A DNA stretch of 64,000 nt, taken from contig WFTQ01000034.1 of NCBI GenBank assembly GCA_015485355.1, positions 1-64,000 on the forward strand, in the 5' to 3' direction. The notes under the pieces are model-generated. The model worked only from the letters and a program-made list of their open reading frames with translations. It ran no database searches and was not told the origin of the DNA. Made by a program: the position numbers and the translations under genes. The stretch comes from a bacterium (GTDB lineage Bacteria > Calditrichota > Calditrichia > RBG-13-44-9 > J042). Within the stretch, counting starts at the first letter, position 1, and each line of letters starts with the position of its first letter. Positions 1-10,869 of this stretch are shown piece by piece.

Positions 1-1251
1 ATTCTGTCCCAAACCCTGCCGTTTTTTTTTAATACCCGGTATCAGACCATTGTGAATGATTATCCTAACGAAGGCATTACGGAAGGCGACAGCTGGTATA
101 CCATGCAGTTGCACATGGGCTTAGCGGCCCTGGCCAGAATGGGAGATTCATCAGCCCGGCGATTGCTGATGCGATCCCTGCCGGCGGTGATCGATCTGGC
201 CCATAACGTGAATTATGAATTCCCGGTGAAATTTTTGTATGCCGGCAATCAGCCCAAATATGGATCCGAACCCGATGCCGTGGGGGGATATGCCTATCTG
301 ATGCTGGATGTGTTCGAGTTGACCGGGGACAGCACCTATCTTCAGGAGGCAATGCGGGGAATCTCTCACTTTGAGGGGAAAGGGTTCGATCTGATGTACG
401 AGGTGCACATGAGTGCCATTGGTGCCGCCGCCTGTGCCCGATTGTATGCTCTCACAAAGGACCCTTATTATTTGAACCTGAGCTATATTGCCCTGGCCAA
501 CATCTTTCGTTTAACCTGGATGTGGGAGTGCGAGTACGGATACGGAAAATACTATCAAACTTTCATGGGCTTATCTCCCATGAAGCATAGCGCCGTGATC
601 ACCCCGAAAGAGCAATACGAAACCGTATTATATCTGCTGGAATACTCCCAATTCGTCGGAGGGGTGATTCCGGAGTTTATACAACAATTGATCCGCTCCT
701 TTGTCGAGCATTCGCAGGCCGTATTGTATTACACCTATCCACCGCATCTTCCTCTGGAAGTGGTCCACACCGATTCGGCCCGTTATGGGTCATGGAATCA
801 TCCGGAGCTATACATTCCTTTGGAAGATTTACGGGAAGGTTGGGAGAAATCCGGCCAAATTGGTCAAGAGATCTATGGAGCGGGGACGGCTTTTGCCATG
901 GCCACGGTGGAAAATCTGGTAAAAATCGCCCGCTCGGATCACCCGTCCCCGGACCGGTCTTACGATTGGATACTGCGAGGGCCGTATCCCAATCCTTTCA
1001 ACGAAACCACCGAATTTATTGTGCAGCCGGTGGGGGGGAAATCGCAGAATCGTTTTGTAGAATTGAAGATATTTAACATTTTAGGGCAGGAGGTTTATCG
1101 CCGTCGGATGGCCTTGACCGACCGGAAACACCTCCGGCTGCTCTGGCAGGGGCGCAATACGCAGAACATTCCGGTAGCCTCCGGTGTGTATTTTTACCGC
1201 GTCACCCTGGGGCAAACCAGTCGTTACGGCAAATTGATGTTGGTCCGCTGA
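1..1251 (+). CDS. Secreted protein with type IX secretion C-terminal sorting domain (5' partial)
   Basis: The reading frame is open from base 1 through the GTG at 52, so the gene begins before the window and the tracked start is only the first start-like codon. The visible part is about 416 residues. Most of it is a probably helical domain rich in Trp, Tyr and His that resembles alpha/alpha-toroid carbohydrate-active proteins in texture; I cannot name the family. The last 85 or so residues are a typical Por/type IX sorting domain, with the 'YPNPFN' opening and the late 'VASGVYFYRV' strand. The protein is therefore probably exported and cleaved or anchored at the cell surface. It is followed after 63 bp on the same strand by a beta-mannosidase, which favours a polysaccharide-related role, but that is inference. 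Confidence 0.85.
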   Translation: MLSQTLPFFFNTRYQTIVNDYPNEGITEGDSWYTMQLHMGLAALARMGDSSARRLLMRSLPAVIDLAHNVNYEFPVKFLYAGNQPKYGSEPDAVGGYAYLMLDVFELTGDSTYLQEAMRGISHFEGKGFDLMYEVHMSAIGAAACARLYALTKDPYYLNLSYIALANIFRLTWMWECEYGYGKYYQTFMGLSPMKHSAVITPKEQYETVLYLLEYSQFVGGVIPEFIQQLIRSFVEHSQAVLYYTYPPHLPLEVVHTDSARYGSWNHPELYIPLEDLREGWEKSGQIGQEIYGAGTAFAMATVENLVKIARSDHPSPDRSYDWILRGPYPNPFNETTEFIVQPVGGKSQNRFVELKIFNILGQEVYRRRMALTDRKHLRLLWQGRNTQNIPVASGVYFYRVTLGQTSRYGKLMLVR

Positions 1252-1314
1252 GGGTGCCAAGAAGCGGATATTCCCGATAGATGCGTGGGAAGAGCAAGCA
1301 GGGAGGACACGACG

Positions 1315-3786
1315 ATGGAAAGGCTCGATTTGACCGGAACCTGGCGGGTGGTTCCTGAGGAGGGGGATCTGCCGGAGGCGGTCGCCAAACGGTTCCCCGG
1401 AAACGGATTGCCTGCGGAGGTACCCGGAACCATCCATACCGACCTGCTGGCCGCCGGGCTCATCCCGGACCCGTTTGTAAGCCGAAATGAGCGGGAGGTG
1501 CAATGGGTTCATCATATGAATTGGTGTTATCTCCGGGAGTTTACCCTGGATCCCCAATGGTTGCATCCGGATGCCCCTCTTTTTTTGGTCTTCGAAGGGG
1601 TGGATACCATTGCCACCATTCGCTTGAACGGCAAAGACATCGCCACCACGGAAAACATGTTTCTTCCCTGCCGTGTTCCGGTAAACGATGATCTCATCGC
1701 GGGTACCAATCTTTTGGAGGTGCGCTTTGTTTCGCCTTTGACCTACGCTTTGGGCCAGGTTGAGAAGCATGGCGCCCTGGATGCGCCCAACCATGCCGAA
1801 CGGGTCTACATTCGAAAAGCGCAATACGCATTCGGTTGGGATTGGGGGCCCTCTTTACCCACGGTGGGTATCTGGCAGCCCGTTTATCTGGAAAAACCCG
1901 ATGTGGCCAGGATCGTCTATCTTCGCACTCATCCGGTGGTCGTGTCGGAACACCAGGCCCGGCTTCGGCTGGACTTTCACCTGGAGCGGTTTTCACAGGA
2001 AGCCGTTCAACTGGAGCTGGCGTTGATGATTCCTGGAGAACCGAACCCGGTCTGGCACGCGGAGCTCCGGGTGACATCCGCCAGAGTATCCTGTCCAATG
2101 GAAATTCGGCGGCCCCGCCTGTGGTGGCCCAATGGTATGGGGGAACCCTTTTGCTACCGTTTACGGGCGAGGTTGATGCATCACCGTCGCGTGCTGGATG
2201 AGGGCCAATGGTTGTTGGGAATACGGAAGGTGGAATTGCAACTGCAGGATCACCGGGGAAGACCGGCGTTTCGTTTTCGCATCAATGATCGACCGCTTTA
2301 CATTCAGGGGGCCAATTGGATCCCTGCGGATGCCTTTTTACCAAGGGTTTCCCCTCAAAAGTATCGCCGTCTGCTTCAAATGGCCCGGGATGCCGGTATG
2401 AACATGCTCCGCGTCTGGGGCGGGGGGCGGTACGAATCCGACATCTTCTATCGGTTGTGTGATGAGATGGGGATCCTGGTATGGCAGGATTTCATGTTTG
2501 CCTGCGGAAATTATCCCCAACATTCGGCTTTTCTGGAAAACGTTCGTCGGGAAGCCACCCATCAAATTTTACGACTGCAACATCATCCCAGTCTGGTGCT
2601 CTGGTGTGGGAACAATGAGAACGAGTGGATCTGGCATCAACATACCGGCAGGCCTCTGGAAGAAATGCCGGGATACGACATATTTCATCGGTTGCTACCG
2701 GAATTGTGCCGGCAACTGGATGATACCCGACCGTATTGGCCTTCCTCCCCGTTTGGAGACGATCCGGACCCCAACGACATGCACTCCGGCAATCGGCATC
2801 AATGGTCCATCTGGAGCATCTGGCAGGATTATTCCAGGGTTAAGGAGGATCACAGCCTGTTTGTCACCGAGTTTGGATTTCAGGCACCGGCTTCGCCGGA
2901 GACCCTGGCAAAGGCGATCCCCGAAAACGAACGTTTTCCCTGGAGCCGCACCATGGAACATCATAATAAACAGGAAGAAGGGACGGAACGGTTGTTTCGC
3001 TTTCTGGTTGCTCATCTGCCGGTGGCGACCGAATGGGAATCGTTTCTTTACTTGACCCAGTTGAACCAGGCCCTGGCGCTTCAAACGTGTGTGGATCACT
3101 GGCGGTTCCGCTGGCCGGAAACCGCGGGGAGTATCATCTGGCAATTGAACGATTGCTGGCCGGTCACCAGCTGGTCCCTGATCGATTCCGATTTACAGCC
3201 CAAAGCCGCCTATTTTGCGACCCGGCGGTTCTTTCGCTCCCCACGAGCAACGATTGAGGGAAACCAAAACAGCATCGAAGTTCGGGTGTTGAATATGTCT
3301 CCCGCAACCTGGAGCGGAACGCTGCATCTGGTTCAGTTCGATTTAAAAACCAATGCCGCCCGCTGGTCGGACCGACAGATGGTAGACATCCCTCCTGATC
3401 GGGTACAACGGGTTTTCCAACAGGATTGTGTTCTGACGGATACGGAGAAAGAATTCACCGTCTGGTTCTTACGGCTGCTCGATGAAGGAGACCGGGAAGT
3501 CTCCCGCTGTTATTATACCTATTTGCCTCTAAAGCACCTTCGGCTGAACCCCGAAGGGCTGAGTTGGAAAGTGGTTTTCGAAGATGCTCAGTGGCTGGAG
3601 GTGTGCCTGGAAGCCGGAACGTTTGTCCCCGGAATTTTTCTATATTGCCCCGGGGTGTTTTTTCCGGAAAATTGGCTGGATCTCTTCCCCGGGGAAGCGG
3701 TAAGCCAGAAAGGGCGGAAGCGCCGGCGGGAATCCGTGGTGGGGGATCTAAAGGTTTTTTTCCTGAATCAGTTTTATCCCCGGTAA
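1315..3786 (+). CDS. Beta-mannosidase, glycoside hydrolase family 2
   Basis: Predicted 823-residue GH2 enzyme that removes terminal beta-mannose from manno-oligosaccharides or glycans. The N-terminal jelly-roll domain (about 1-190) has the family opening 'LTGTW' and 'VPGTIHTDL'. Ig-like domains follow, then a TIM barrel with 'WIPADAF' and 'NMLRVWGGG'. The acid/base motif 'WCGNNENEW' puts the likely catalytic Glu near 435, and 'FVTEFGFQ' puts the nucleophile Glu near 519, close to their positions in characterised bacterial beta-mannosidases. ATG 1315 is preferred over the tracked GTG 1285 because GGGAGG lies 8 bp upstream of it. No clear signal peptide is visible, so it may act in the cytoplasm or periplasm on fragments released by secreted enzymes. 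Length and domain order are normal for the family. Confidence 0.95.
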   Translation: MERLDLTGTWRVVPEEGDLPEAVAKRFPGNGLPAEVPGTIHTDLLAAGLIPDPFVSRNEREVQWVHHMNWCYLREFTLDPQWLHPDAPLFLVFEGVDTIATIRLNGKDIATTENMFLPCRVPVNDDLIAGTNLLEVRFVSPLTYALGQVEKHGALDAPNHAERVYIRKAQYAFGWDWGPSLPTVGIWQPVYLEKPDVARIVYLRTHPVVVSEHQARLRLDFHLERFSQEAVQLELALMIPGEPNPVWHAELRVTSARVSCPMEIRRPRLWWPNGMGEPFCYRLRARLMHHRRVLDEGQWLLGIRKVELQLQDHRGRPAFRFRINDRPLYIQGANWIPADAFLPRVSPQKYRRLLQMARDAGMNMLRVWGGGRYESDIFYRLCDEMGILVWQDFMFACGNYPQHSAFLENVRREATHQILRLQHHPSLVLWCGNNENEWIWHQHTGRPLEEMPGYDIFHRLLPELCRQLDDTRPYWPSSPFGDDPDPNDMHSGNRHQWSIWSIWQDYSRVKEDHSLFVTEFGFQAPASPETLAKAIPENERFPWSRTMEHHNKQEEGTERLFRFLVAHLPVATEWESFLYLTQLNQALALQTCVDHWRFRWPETAGSIIWQLNDCWPVTSWSLIDSDLQPKAAYFATRRFFRSPRATIEGNQNSIEVRVLNMSPATWSGTLHLVQFDLKTNAARWSDRQMVDIPPDRVQRVFQQDCVLTDTEKEFTVWFLRLLDEGDREVSRCYYTYLPLKHLRLNPEGLSWKVVFEDAQWLEVCLEAGTFVPGIFLYCPGVFFPENWLDLFPGEAVSQKGRKRRRESVVGDLKVFFLNQFYPR

Positions 3787-3937
3787 AAAGGGTCGGGCCG
3801 CCTTTGTTCCCGGGCCGGGTGGCTGACCGGTTCCAGCTATCGAGGCAAGCGATGAATCGGGAGGCCTGTAGTTCCCAACGGCTTGTGTTTACGGCCTTCG
3901 ATAAGGGTTCTCCCAAATGGGCAAGATGAAATTTGTC

Positions 3938-3966
3938 TTGATTTTTTTCGGTACCCCGTGTAAATT
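3938..3966 (+). promoter_or_regulatory. Sigma-70-like promoter of tRNA-Phe
   Basis: TTGATT and TAAATT are separated by 17 bp. The expected start is about 7 bp downstream, leaving a leader of some 14 bases before the tRNA. The same -10 hexamer and spacing precede the second tRNA in the window. Confidence 0.5.
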
Positions 3967-3986
3967 GGCAGCGCTTTAAGATCGAT

Positions 3987-4059
<73 letters not shown>

Positions 4060-4064
4060 CCGGT

Positions 4065-4104
4065 AACGGGCATGAGGAGAAAGAATCATGCCCGTTTGCT
4101 TTTA
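4065..4104 (+). terminator. Rho-independent terminator after tRNA-Phe
   Basis: A perfect 11-bp stem AACGGGCATGA/TCATGCCCGTT with a 10-base loop is followed by a T-rich tract. It lies 5 bp after the tRNA. Confidence 0.7.
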
Positions 4105-4230
4105 TAAGACCGGTCTCGGAGGCGTTTGGGCTCATGCTCCGGGATGAGAGACCCATTCAGCGGTGATCCTGCCCGGTAACTCAGACCACCACGCCGACAA
4201 AACGGATGCCGTCATTCGGGTTGGCGTTAT

Positions 4231-6132
4231 TCACTTTAACAGAATCATCTTGCGCGTGCGGGTCCAGTTGCCCGCCTGCAGGCGATAGTAATATATCCCC
4301 GATGGTAGACCCCCGGCATTAAAGGATACCGAATAGCGTCCCGGATGCAGGGAATCATCCAGCAAAAGGGCTACCCGTCGGCCACGGGTGTTAAACACTT
4401 CCAGAAGCACTCGCTGGGAGGAATGCGCCGTAGAGCCCACCTCGAAGGCAATGGTGGTAACAGGATTAAAAGGATTGGGGTAACAGGGGTATAACCGATA
4501 TCGCCCCGCGGTCGCACTGCTTTGCCCGGGGGAAAAGGTCACCACCGTTATCCGGGTCGTAGCCAGTGGAATGCGCTGTCCGGAAAGACTCACTTCCTGT
4601 AATCGGTACCAGTAGGTGTGCCCCTTTTCCACCTGATGATCCAGAAATTGGTATTTGCGTGTTCGAGAATGGTTCCCTGCTCCCCGCAGCGCGGGATGAG
4701 TTGCGTAACTGGCTAAAAATTGAAAGTGACTGCTGTCTTTCCGGGACTTTTCCAGTATGAAACCCAGGGTATTGATTTCCGAAGCGGTTTCCCATTTCAG
4801 TACAATGCCGTTTTGTACCACCTGCGCCGTAAAGAATCGCAAAGCCACCGGAAGGCTCTGATCGGTATTTCCATCGGAGTTTACGTTGCCGGCGGTTTGT
4901 CCGTAAGGCCCGCCCCATTGAAAATCTGGATAGGCGTTCCCGTTGCCGAGCAGTTGCAGAGACATCCCTGGGGCCTCGGTGCCGCTTTCGGCTATCCCAA
5001 TGTCGCTGCTGGTGTCACCAGAAGCGACTCCGGCGGTGGCTGTGAAACTCCCTTCGTAACTAAGAAATTGAATCAAATTGCCCTGATAATCCAAACTGAG
5101 ACCATCGGGCCCGTCCCGAAGGCCGGGTATTGGTTTGTAGTACACCTGTAAATCTCCCTGACGGATTCCCGGGGTAAAGGTGTCTATGGTATGAGTATCG
5201 TAAACGGTTCCTGTACTCCCATCGTACAGAGTCAGGGTGATGCGGGACAGATCGGTAAAGTAAGCCGGTACCACGACCTCGACGAATTCGTTGACGTCAT
5301 TTCCGGCGTTATCGTAGTGGAATTCGTTGATCCAGATTTGGGGTGTGGAAAGCGGTCTTTTCAATAACCAGTCGATGGCGGTCCACAGCCAGTTCCAATC
5401 CGACTCTTTATCGTCCAGACTGTCGGCAAACGATGTGCCGTCCCGGCTGGTGTTTTCGTCGATTTCGGGATGAATACCCATCAATAGTACCCGACCGCTT
5501 CCGTAAGTCAAGGAGATGCCCCCCACACTGTCGTGGTAAGCGGCCCAGGTGAATAGGGTGTCTACCGCAACGCCCGCATGGGGCACAAAGGTCTGGCCCC
5601 CATAATAGAGCGAGGTCATGGTTGCGGGGGAGTACTGATTGACGGGATGTGCGGGGTTCAGGTTGACGGGCGTCATGGTATAATCGGGCCAGGGTGCGAT
5701 GGCATCGATGGCCCCATTGGAAAATCCCTGAAACAGGTCCAGGGGATAGTCATAAGTACCGCCTTCCCATCGGATGGAGTCGGAGGCGTAATAGGCTCCG
5801 GCGCAAGTACCGATGTAACCCCCGCCCGAAAACACCAGGTCCCGAATGTGCTGCACCCCATTGGCATCGATGTAAAGTTTGTAATAATAAGCATCTCCTC
5901 CCGGCATAAAAATCGCCCGATAATAATTTTTCAGAACGTAGGTGTTGACATCCGAAGGGGTCACCCGCTCGTGAGAAATACCCTTCCAATCCAGAAAATT
6001 TTCAAAGGCGATCACCCCATCGATCCAGGCTCCCGGGCCGACGTAGATGGCAAATGTGGCCCCGTTAACGGCCGGAAGAGGATTTATCGCCAGCAGGATA
6101 CAACACCCGAAAACGGTGATTTTTCCGCTCAT
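4231..6132 (-). CDS. Secreted BPL_N/glutamine-amidotransferase-like protein with lamin-tail-like and type IX sorting domains
   Basis: A 633-residue exported protein. A signal peptide ends near 'PAVNGATFA'. Residues about 30-250 resemble the class-I glutamine-amidotransferase-like fold found at the N-terminus of some biotin-ligase homologues (BPL_N): 'AIFMPGGDA' is followed by the nucleophile-elbow-like 'GGYIGTCAGAYY', and a late segment reads 'GSGRVLLMGIHPE'. A beta-rich segment opening 'IWINEFHYDNAG' resembles lamin-tail domains of secreted proteins. Then come a fibronectin-like stretch with 'WETASEINTLGF' and a sorting domain with 'YPNPFNP' and 'LPSGIYYYRL'. ATG 6132 is chosen over GTG 6138 because AGGGGG sits 5 bp upstream of it. 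The substrate is unknown; an enzyme-like domain exported by this route suggests an extracellular hydrolase or binding protein. Confidence 0.85.
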   Translation of the reverse strand: MSGKITVFGCCILLAINPLPAVNGATFAIYVGPGAWIDGVIAFENFLDWKGISHERVTPSDVNTYVLKNYYRAIFMPGGDAYYYKLYIDANGVQHIRDLVFSGGGYIGTCAGAYYASDSIRWEGGTYDYPLDLFQGFSNGAIDAIAPWPDYTMTPVNLNPAHPVNQYSPATMTSLYYGGQTFVPHAGVAVDTLFTWAAYHDSVGGISLTYGSGRVLLMGIHPEIDENTSRDGTSFADSLDDKESDWNWLWTAIDWLLKRPLSTPQIWINEFHYDNAGNDVNEFVEVVVPAYFTDLSRITLTLYDGSTGTVYDTHTIDTFTPGIRQGDLQVYYKPIPGLRDGPDGLSLDYQGNLIQFLSYEGSFTATAGVASGDTSSDIGIAESGTEAPGMSLQLLGNGNAYPDFQWGGPYGQTAGNVNSDGNTDQSLPVALRFFTAQVVQNGIVLKWETASEINTLGFILEKSRKDSSHFQFLASYATHPALRGAGNHSRTRKYQFLDHQVEKGHTYWYRLQEVSLSGQRIPLATTRITVVTFSPGQSSATAGRYRLYPCYPNPFNPVTTIAFEVGSTAHSSQRVLLEVFNTRGRRVALLLDDSLHPGRYSVSFNAGGLPSGIYYYRLQAGNWTRTRKMILLK

Positions 6133-6262
6133 CGTCACCCCCTTGGTTCAATGGGTTATCCTATTGTAGATTCAAAAAACCCCCAAAGGGAAAGGTCGAT
6201 GCTTCGTGCTCGTGTTTTTCAAGTGGGGGTGGGATGTCACCCTGTTCCTGTGGTGGCATTGT

Positions 6263-7687
6263 CTACAGTATGAAGTACGATTCGTAGTCAATCCGGGCAT
6301 TTTTGAGCCGGTAAGCACCGCTACGACGATCCAGCACGTATTCACCCTTCCATTCTCTTCGGGCGATGGTCTGCAGAATGTGGATCAGGGTGTCGATTTC
6401 CTGTTCGGTATTGTAAATACCGAAACTCACCCGAACGGCCCCGGGGATCCGGGAACGATCTCCTCGACGAATATCTTCTTCGATGACGGCGGCTTCTTCT
6501 TCCGAAATACCCAACATCAGTTTGATGTATGGATGGGCGCAAAAACAACCGTTACGCACGGCAATACCGGCTTCGTGATTGAGGATGGCGGCCACCAGGG
6601 CATGGTGCAATGCTCCAATATTAAAGGTGATCACCCCCAGGCGATGTTCGACCTGATTGGGATCATCACCGCCAAGAATACGGATCTCGGGAATCTCCCG
6701 CAACCGTTCCAGGGCATACCGGGTCAGTCGGGCTTCGTGTTCCGCCACGCGCTCCATGCCGATTTCTTCCAGAACCATCATGGCTTTGACCATGGCCAGT
6801 ACACCGACCGTGTTGGGTGTACCGGCTTCTTCCTTTTCCGGGGGTGCCGTCCATTCGACCCGATCATAAGAGACGATGTCCACGGTGCCGCCGCCTACCA
6901 TGTCGGGTTCGCCCGTCTGGAAAACTGCCTGATCCCCGATCAGGACACCGGCGCCGAAGGGGGCGTACATTTTGTGAGCCGAAAAGGCTAAAAAATCAAT
7001 GTGACCCGGATCCGCTTGGGGTCGCATGTCGATCTTTCGATGGGGAATCAGTTGAGCAGCATCGACCAGAATCTTGACCCCATAGCGGTGGCAAATTGCC
7101 GCCAGGCGATGAATATCATTGACCCATCCAGTCACGTTCGAGGCTCCGGTGACGGCGAACAGTTTTACCCGATCCCTATGTTGTTCCAGTTGCCGAATCA
7201 GATCCTGTTCCCGCAGACGTCCCTGGGAATCCACATCGATGTGGATGACGCCGGCCCGCTTTCGCCAGGGAAGGTCGTTGGAATGATGCTCCATGCGGGT
7301 GACCAGTACATTGTCTCCCGGGGAAAGGTCCAGCCGGTGGGCCAGTTTGTTAATCGCCTCGGTGGTGTTCTTCACAAAGATCACCGCATGACCGGATAGG
7401 TCCAGCCCCACAAAGCGAGCGACTTGCTCCCTGGCCTGATCGTACAGTTCGGAACTGAGCTGGGATTTGAACCCGCTGCCTCGATGAATGCTGCTATACC
7501 AGTTCATCAGTTCGTTTATCTTATCGAGAACGGGCCGAAGGACGGGGGTACTGGCGGCGTTGTCGAAATTGATATACGGAGCGTGCGAGCCGTCCAGAAG
7601 CGGAACCCGGGTATGAATCCCCACCACATAATCCCGTACATTTTCGATGGTGATCCCGCCATGGGCGGATTGACGCAAATAGTCCAT
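6263..7687 (-). CDS. Class V aminotransferase, cysteine desulfurase-like
   Basis: A 474-residue PLP-dependent fold-type I enzyme of the SufS/Csd group. 'YINFDNAASTP' starts the core, 'MEHHSNDLPW' carries the PLP-stacking His, and 'FSAHKMYAPFG' carries the Schiff-base Lys near 239. Near the C-terminus 'RNGCFCAHP' supplies a Cys where SufS-type desulfurases keep their persulfide Cys. It may mobilise sulfur for Fe-S or thiocofactor synthesis, but no suf or isc genes adjoin it, so a related lyase or aminotransferase remains possible. The protein is about 60 residues longer than typical SufS, with extra sequence at both ends. The tracked ATG has AGGGGA 9 bp upstream. Confidence 0.85.
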   Translation of the reverse strand: MDYLRQSAHGGITIENVRDYVVGIHTRVPLLDGSHAPYINFDNAASTPVLRPVLDKINELMNWYSSIHRGSGFKSQLSSELYDQAREQVARFVGLDLSGHAVIFVKNTTEAINKLAHRLDLSPGDNVLVTRMEHHSNDLPWRKRAGVIHIDVDSQGRLREQDLIRQLEQHRDRVKLFAVTGASNVTGWVNDIHRLAAICHRYGVKILVDAAQLIPHRKIDMRPQADPGHIDFLAFSAHKMYAPFGAGVLIGDQAVFQTGEPDMVGGGTVDIVSYDRVEWTAPPEKEEAGTPNTVGVLAMVKAMMVLEEIGMERVAEHEARLTRYALERLREIPEIRILGGDDPNQVEHRLGVITFNIGALHHALVAAILNHEAGIAVRNGCFCAHPYIKLMLGISEEEAAVIEEDIRRGDRSRIPGAVRVSFGIYNTEQEIDTLIHILQTIARREWKGEYVLDRRSGAYRLKNARIDYESYFIL

Positions 7688-7760
7688 AAGGCATTTCCCC
7701 TGGATTTTGGTTGCAATGTCCGGCTCTATGAGAAAGATCGGGAAGATGATCCGAAACGCA

Positions 7761-8338
7761 TTACCTCGGATACGAAACGAATCGCATTTTTAAATAAAAT
7801 AAGAGAAGAATGGTTAAAAAGCTCAAGAAAGTACTTTTTTCGGACTTTAAGGCCGCCTTCAGGTCCGGGTCGACCGGATGCGCTGGCGGTGCGGGGGAGA
7901 AGCGGGGGAAAAAGCGCGGGACCTGCTGTTGATACCGGCGATAAGTGGACCCAAACAATTCCGTCAACTTTTGCTCCTCCAGGCGGACAATCCAGTAATA
8001 CTGAAAACCGAAATAAATCCAGACGATGAATAGGAGCCAGGGAGTCCACACGTTGGGGATGATCGCCGCCCCGGTGTAGATGAGCATGTTCCCGAGGTAA
8101 AGGGGGTTGCGCACATAGGCGAAAGGACCGTCAGTCACCAGTCGGGGGGCACCCACCTGGCGGGTGCGAGTAGCCCCTCCGGCGTAGCTCACTCCCCAGA
8201 GGCGAATCGCTTCTCCCAAAAGCATGCCCATAAGGCCCAGAAAAAAGGATTGGGGTGTGGGCCGGGCAAAGTATACAATGATCAGCACCAGGGGTAGCGG
8301 GGTTATACCGCGGTATTTGAAAAAGAATTCTCCCAGTG

Positions 8339-8342
<4 letters not shown>
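7761..8342 (-). CDS. ICMT/PEMT-like membrane methyltransferase
   Basis: A 193-residue integral membrane protein with about four hydrophobic segments and the signature 'DGPFAYVRNPLYLGN', which is followed in this superfamily by the SAM-binding part. Homologues methylate isoprenylcysteine, phospholipids or other lipidic groups; the substrate here cannot be told from sequence. Translation starts at a GTG that overlaps the stop codon of the upstream dehydrogenase gene (GTGA), implying translational coupling. The C-terminal 40 residues are Pro-rich and then hydrophobic, unlike the compact family end. Confidence 0.85.
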
Positions 8343-9353
<1,011 letters not shown>

Positions 9354-9367
<14 letters not shown>

Positions 9368-10652
9368 AGGGAATTTCTTTTAATTCTTCCAGGCGATAGG
9401 CCTTCCGCCCTTCTATGGAGATGAATATGACTTCCACTTTACGATCTTCCAGATAATAGACCCATTTCAGGTAGGGTTTTCTTTCCGGATCCAGGCTACG
9501 GTCTTCAACAAAGTCCGGTTCCCCATAAAGGATGAAGATTTTTCCAATATCGGTTTCCCAGCCTTTTTCCCCCTTGTCGCTCCAGCGGCGATTGGCGATG
9601 TCCACCCTGCGATAGAATTCCGCCATGGCTTCGTTGAAAGGGGTACCCGGTGTCGGGTCGCGCTCCCGCCAGAACTCCCGAAAACGTCGCTTTAACAGGG
9701 GAAGAGGCGCATCCCGAAACCTCAGATAGTCGTCCTCCTCCATCAGATAACGCAATGGCTTTATGGCCTGACGCAGGTTCCATAAGCTTAAGGGTTTATC
9801 GAACCAGATCACCTTAAAGGGGGATGTTCTTTTAATCGCTTGCGATGAAAACCCCCACTCGGTGCGAATCTCGTATTTCCCTTCCGGTAAAAGATGAGCG
9901 GCCATTGGAACGGCCAGAAAGGTGACCCGGGGAGGCGCCGTCCAGCTGGTATCGGTTTGCAGGGCTGTTCGTCCGGTCTCGTCGCTGTAAATGCCGATTC
10001 GAAACGTGCGCAAGAAGTCCTCTTTGGGTGTCCGATAATGAAAAAGTACCGTAACATCGCGATTAAAATCCCAGTGTTGCCCGAAAGCCGAAGGCCGGCC
10101 CGGGAATTGAGGGAACGCCTCCGGCGGGGCAGTGTCCGGATAAATCAATAAGGGACCGCTGATGAAAGGTTGTCGGTCGAAGGTTAAATCCATTTTCCGT
10201 TTAATTCGAAACTGTAACGCCCCGTTCAAATCGGTGTACCGAAAGTATACCGAATACTTGGCCGGGGGTACGGTTAGGGTGTCCATCGTAAAGTGAAAAA
10301 GGTGTTTTAAATTGGTGGAGTCGAATGTAGCCGTTTGAACGGTGGTTTGCCAGAGCCGGGTGTAACCGTGTGCGTCGTCGTTTTCTTTGAACACCACTTC
10401 AATTTCTGCATCGGCCACATACTTTTCCCCCTGAGTGCGGAAGAGCAAGTAATCGTATTGAATTTCCACAAATAGATAAACCCGAAATGCGGTGCTGTCT
10501 TTAAACACAGGAAAAGGGCGAAATGCCACCGGTTTTTTCTGCACCATTCCTTCGAATGGCCGCTTTAATCGATAGATTTCTTCATATTGAGGGTGGGCGG
10601 TGGAATGCAAGAGAAATAAAAAGAGCAGGTAGATGATCCGCCGCGGTTTCAT
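9354..10652 (-). CDS. GWxTD domain-containing exported protein
   Basis: The reading frame extends to 10853, but ATG 10652 is preferred: it has an AAGGCG ribosome site and begins a signal peptide, 'MKPRRIIYLLFLFLLHSTA'. That gives 432 residues. The middle is beta-rich and the last 120 residues hold the GWxTD domain ('KGWETDIGKIFILYGEPD' followed by a Trp/Tyr-rich strand). The domain is widespread in Acidobacteriota, Bacteroidota and related phyla; its biochemical role is not established. A promoter-like pair (TTGCTT, 18 bp, TATATT) lies just upstream of this start and supports the shorter form. Confidence 0.88.
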
Positions 10653-10669
10653 GGTCGCCTTTTTTGAAA

Positions 10670-10699
10670 AATATAAGGGAACCATCCGATCAAAAGCAA
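10670..10699 (-). promoter_or_regulatory. Sigma-70-like promoter of the GWxTD gene
   Basis: On the minus strand TTGCTT and TATATT are 18 bp apart, ending 17 bp before the preferred ATG at 10652. The 5' leader would be very short, about 10 bases. Confidence 0.4.
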
Positions 10700-10742
10700 C
10701 CTCTATCCATTTTCCACGGAAATTAAAGAAAAAGGATGGGGG

Positions 10743-10771
10743 TTGCAGTTTTTCTTTCAAATCTTTAAAAT
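10743..10771 (+). promoter_or_regulatory. Sigma-70-like promoter of the MFS gene
   Basis: TTGCAG and TAAAAT are separated by 17 bp, about 98 bp upstream of the MFS start. It is divergent from the GWxTD promoter. Confidence 0.45.
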
Positions 10772-10869
10772 GGGGGGCAGGTTCCAGGAAGATGGATTGG
10801 AGGCATCGTCGGTAACGGTTTTCCCGGGTTGGGGAAAGATGGACCACAAACAACAGAGGAGAGTGATGA

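Noticed and set aside
1081-1824. 247-codon minus-strand frame
   Set aside because: It is the antisense of the sorting-domain gene and the start of the beta-mannosidase gene, both well supported.
5578-6273. 231-codon plus-strand frame
   Set aside because: It is antisense to the exported amidotransferase-like gene and crosses its ribosome site.
7424-8029. 201-codon plus-strand frame
   Set aside because: It is antisense to the start of the class V aminotransferase gene and the methyltransferase gene.
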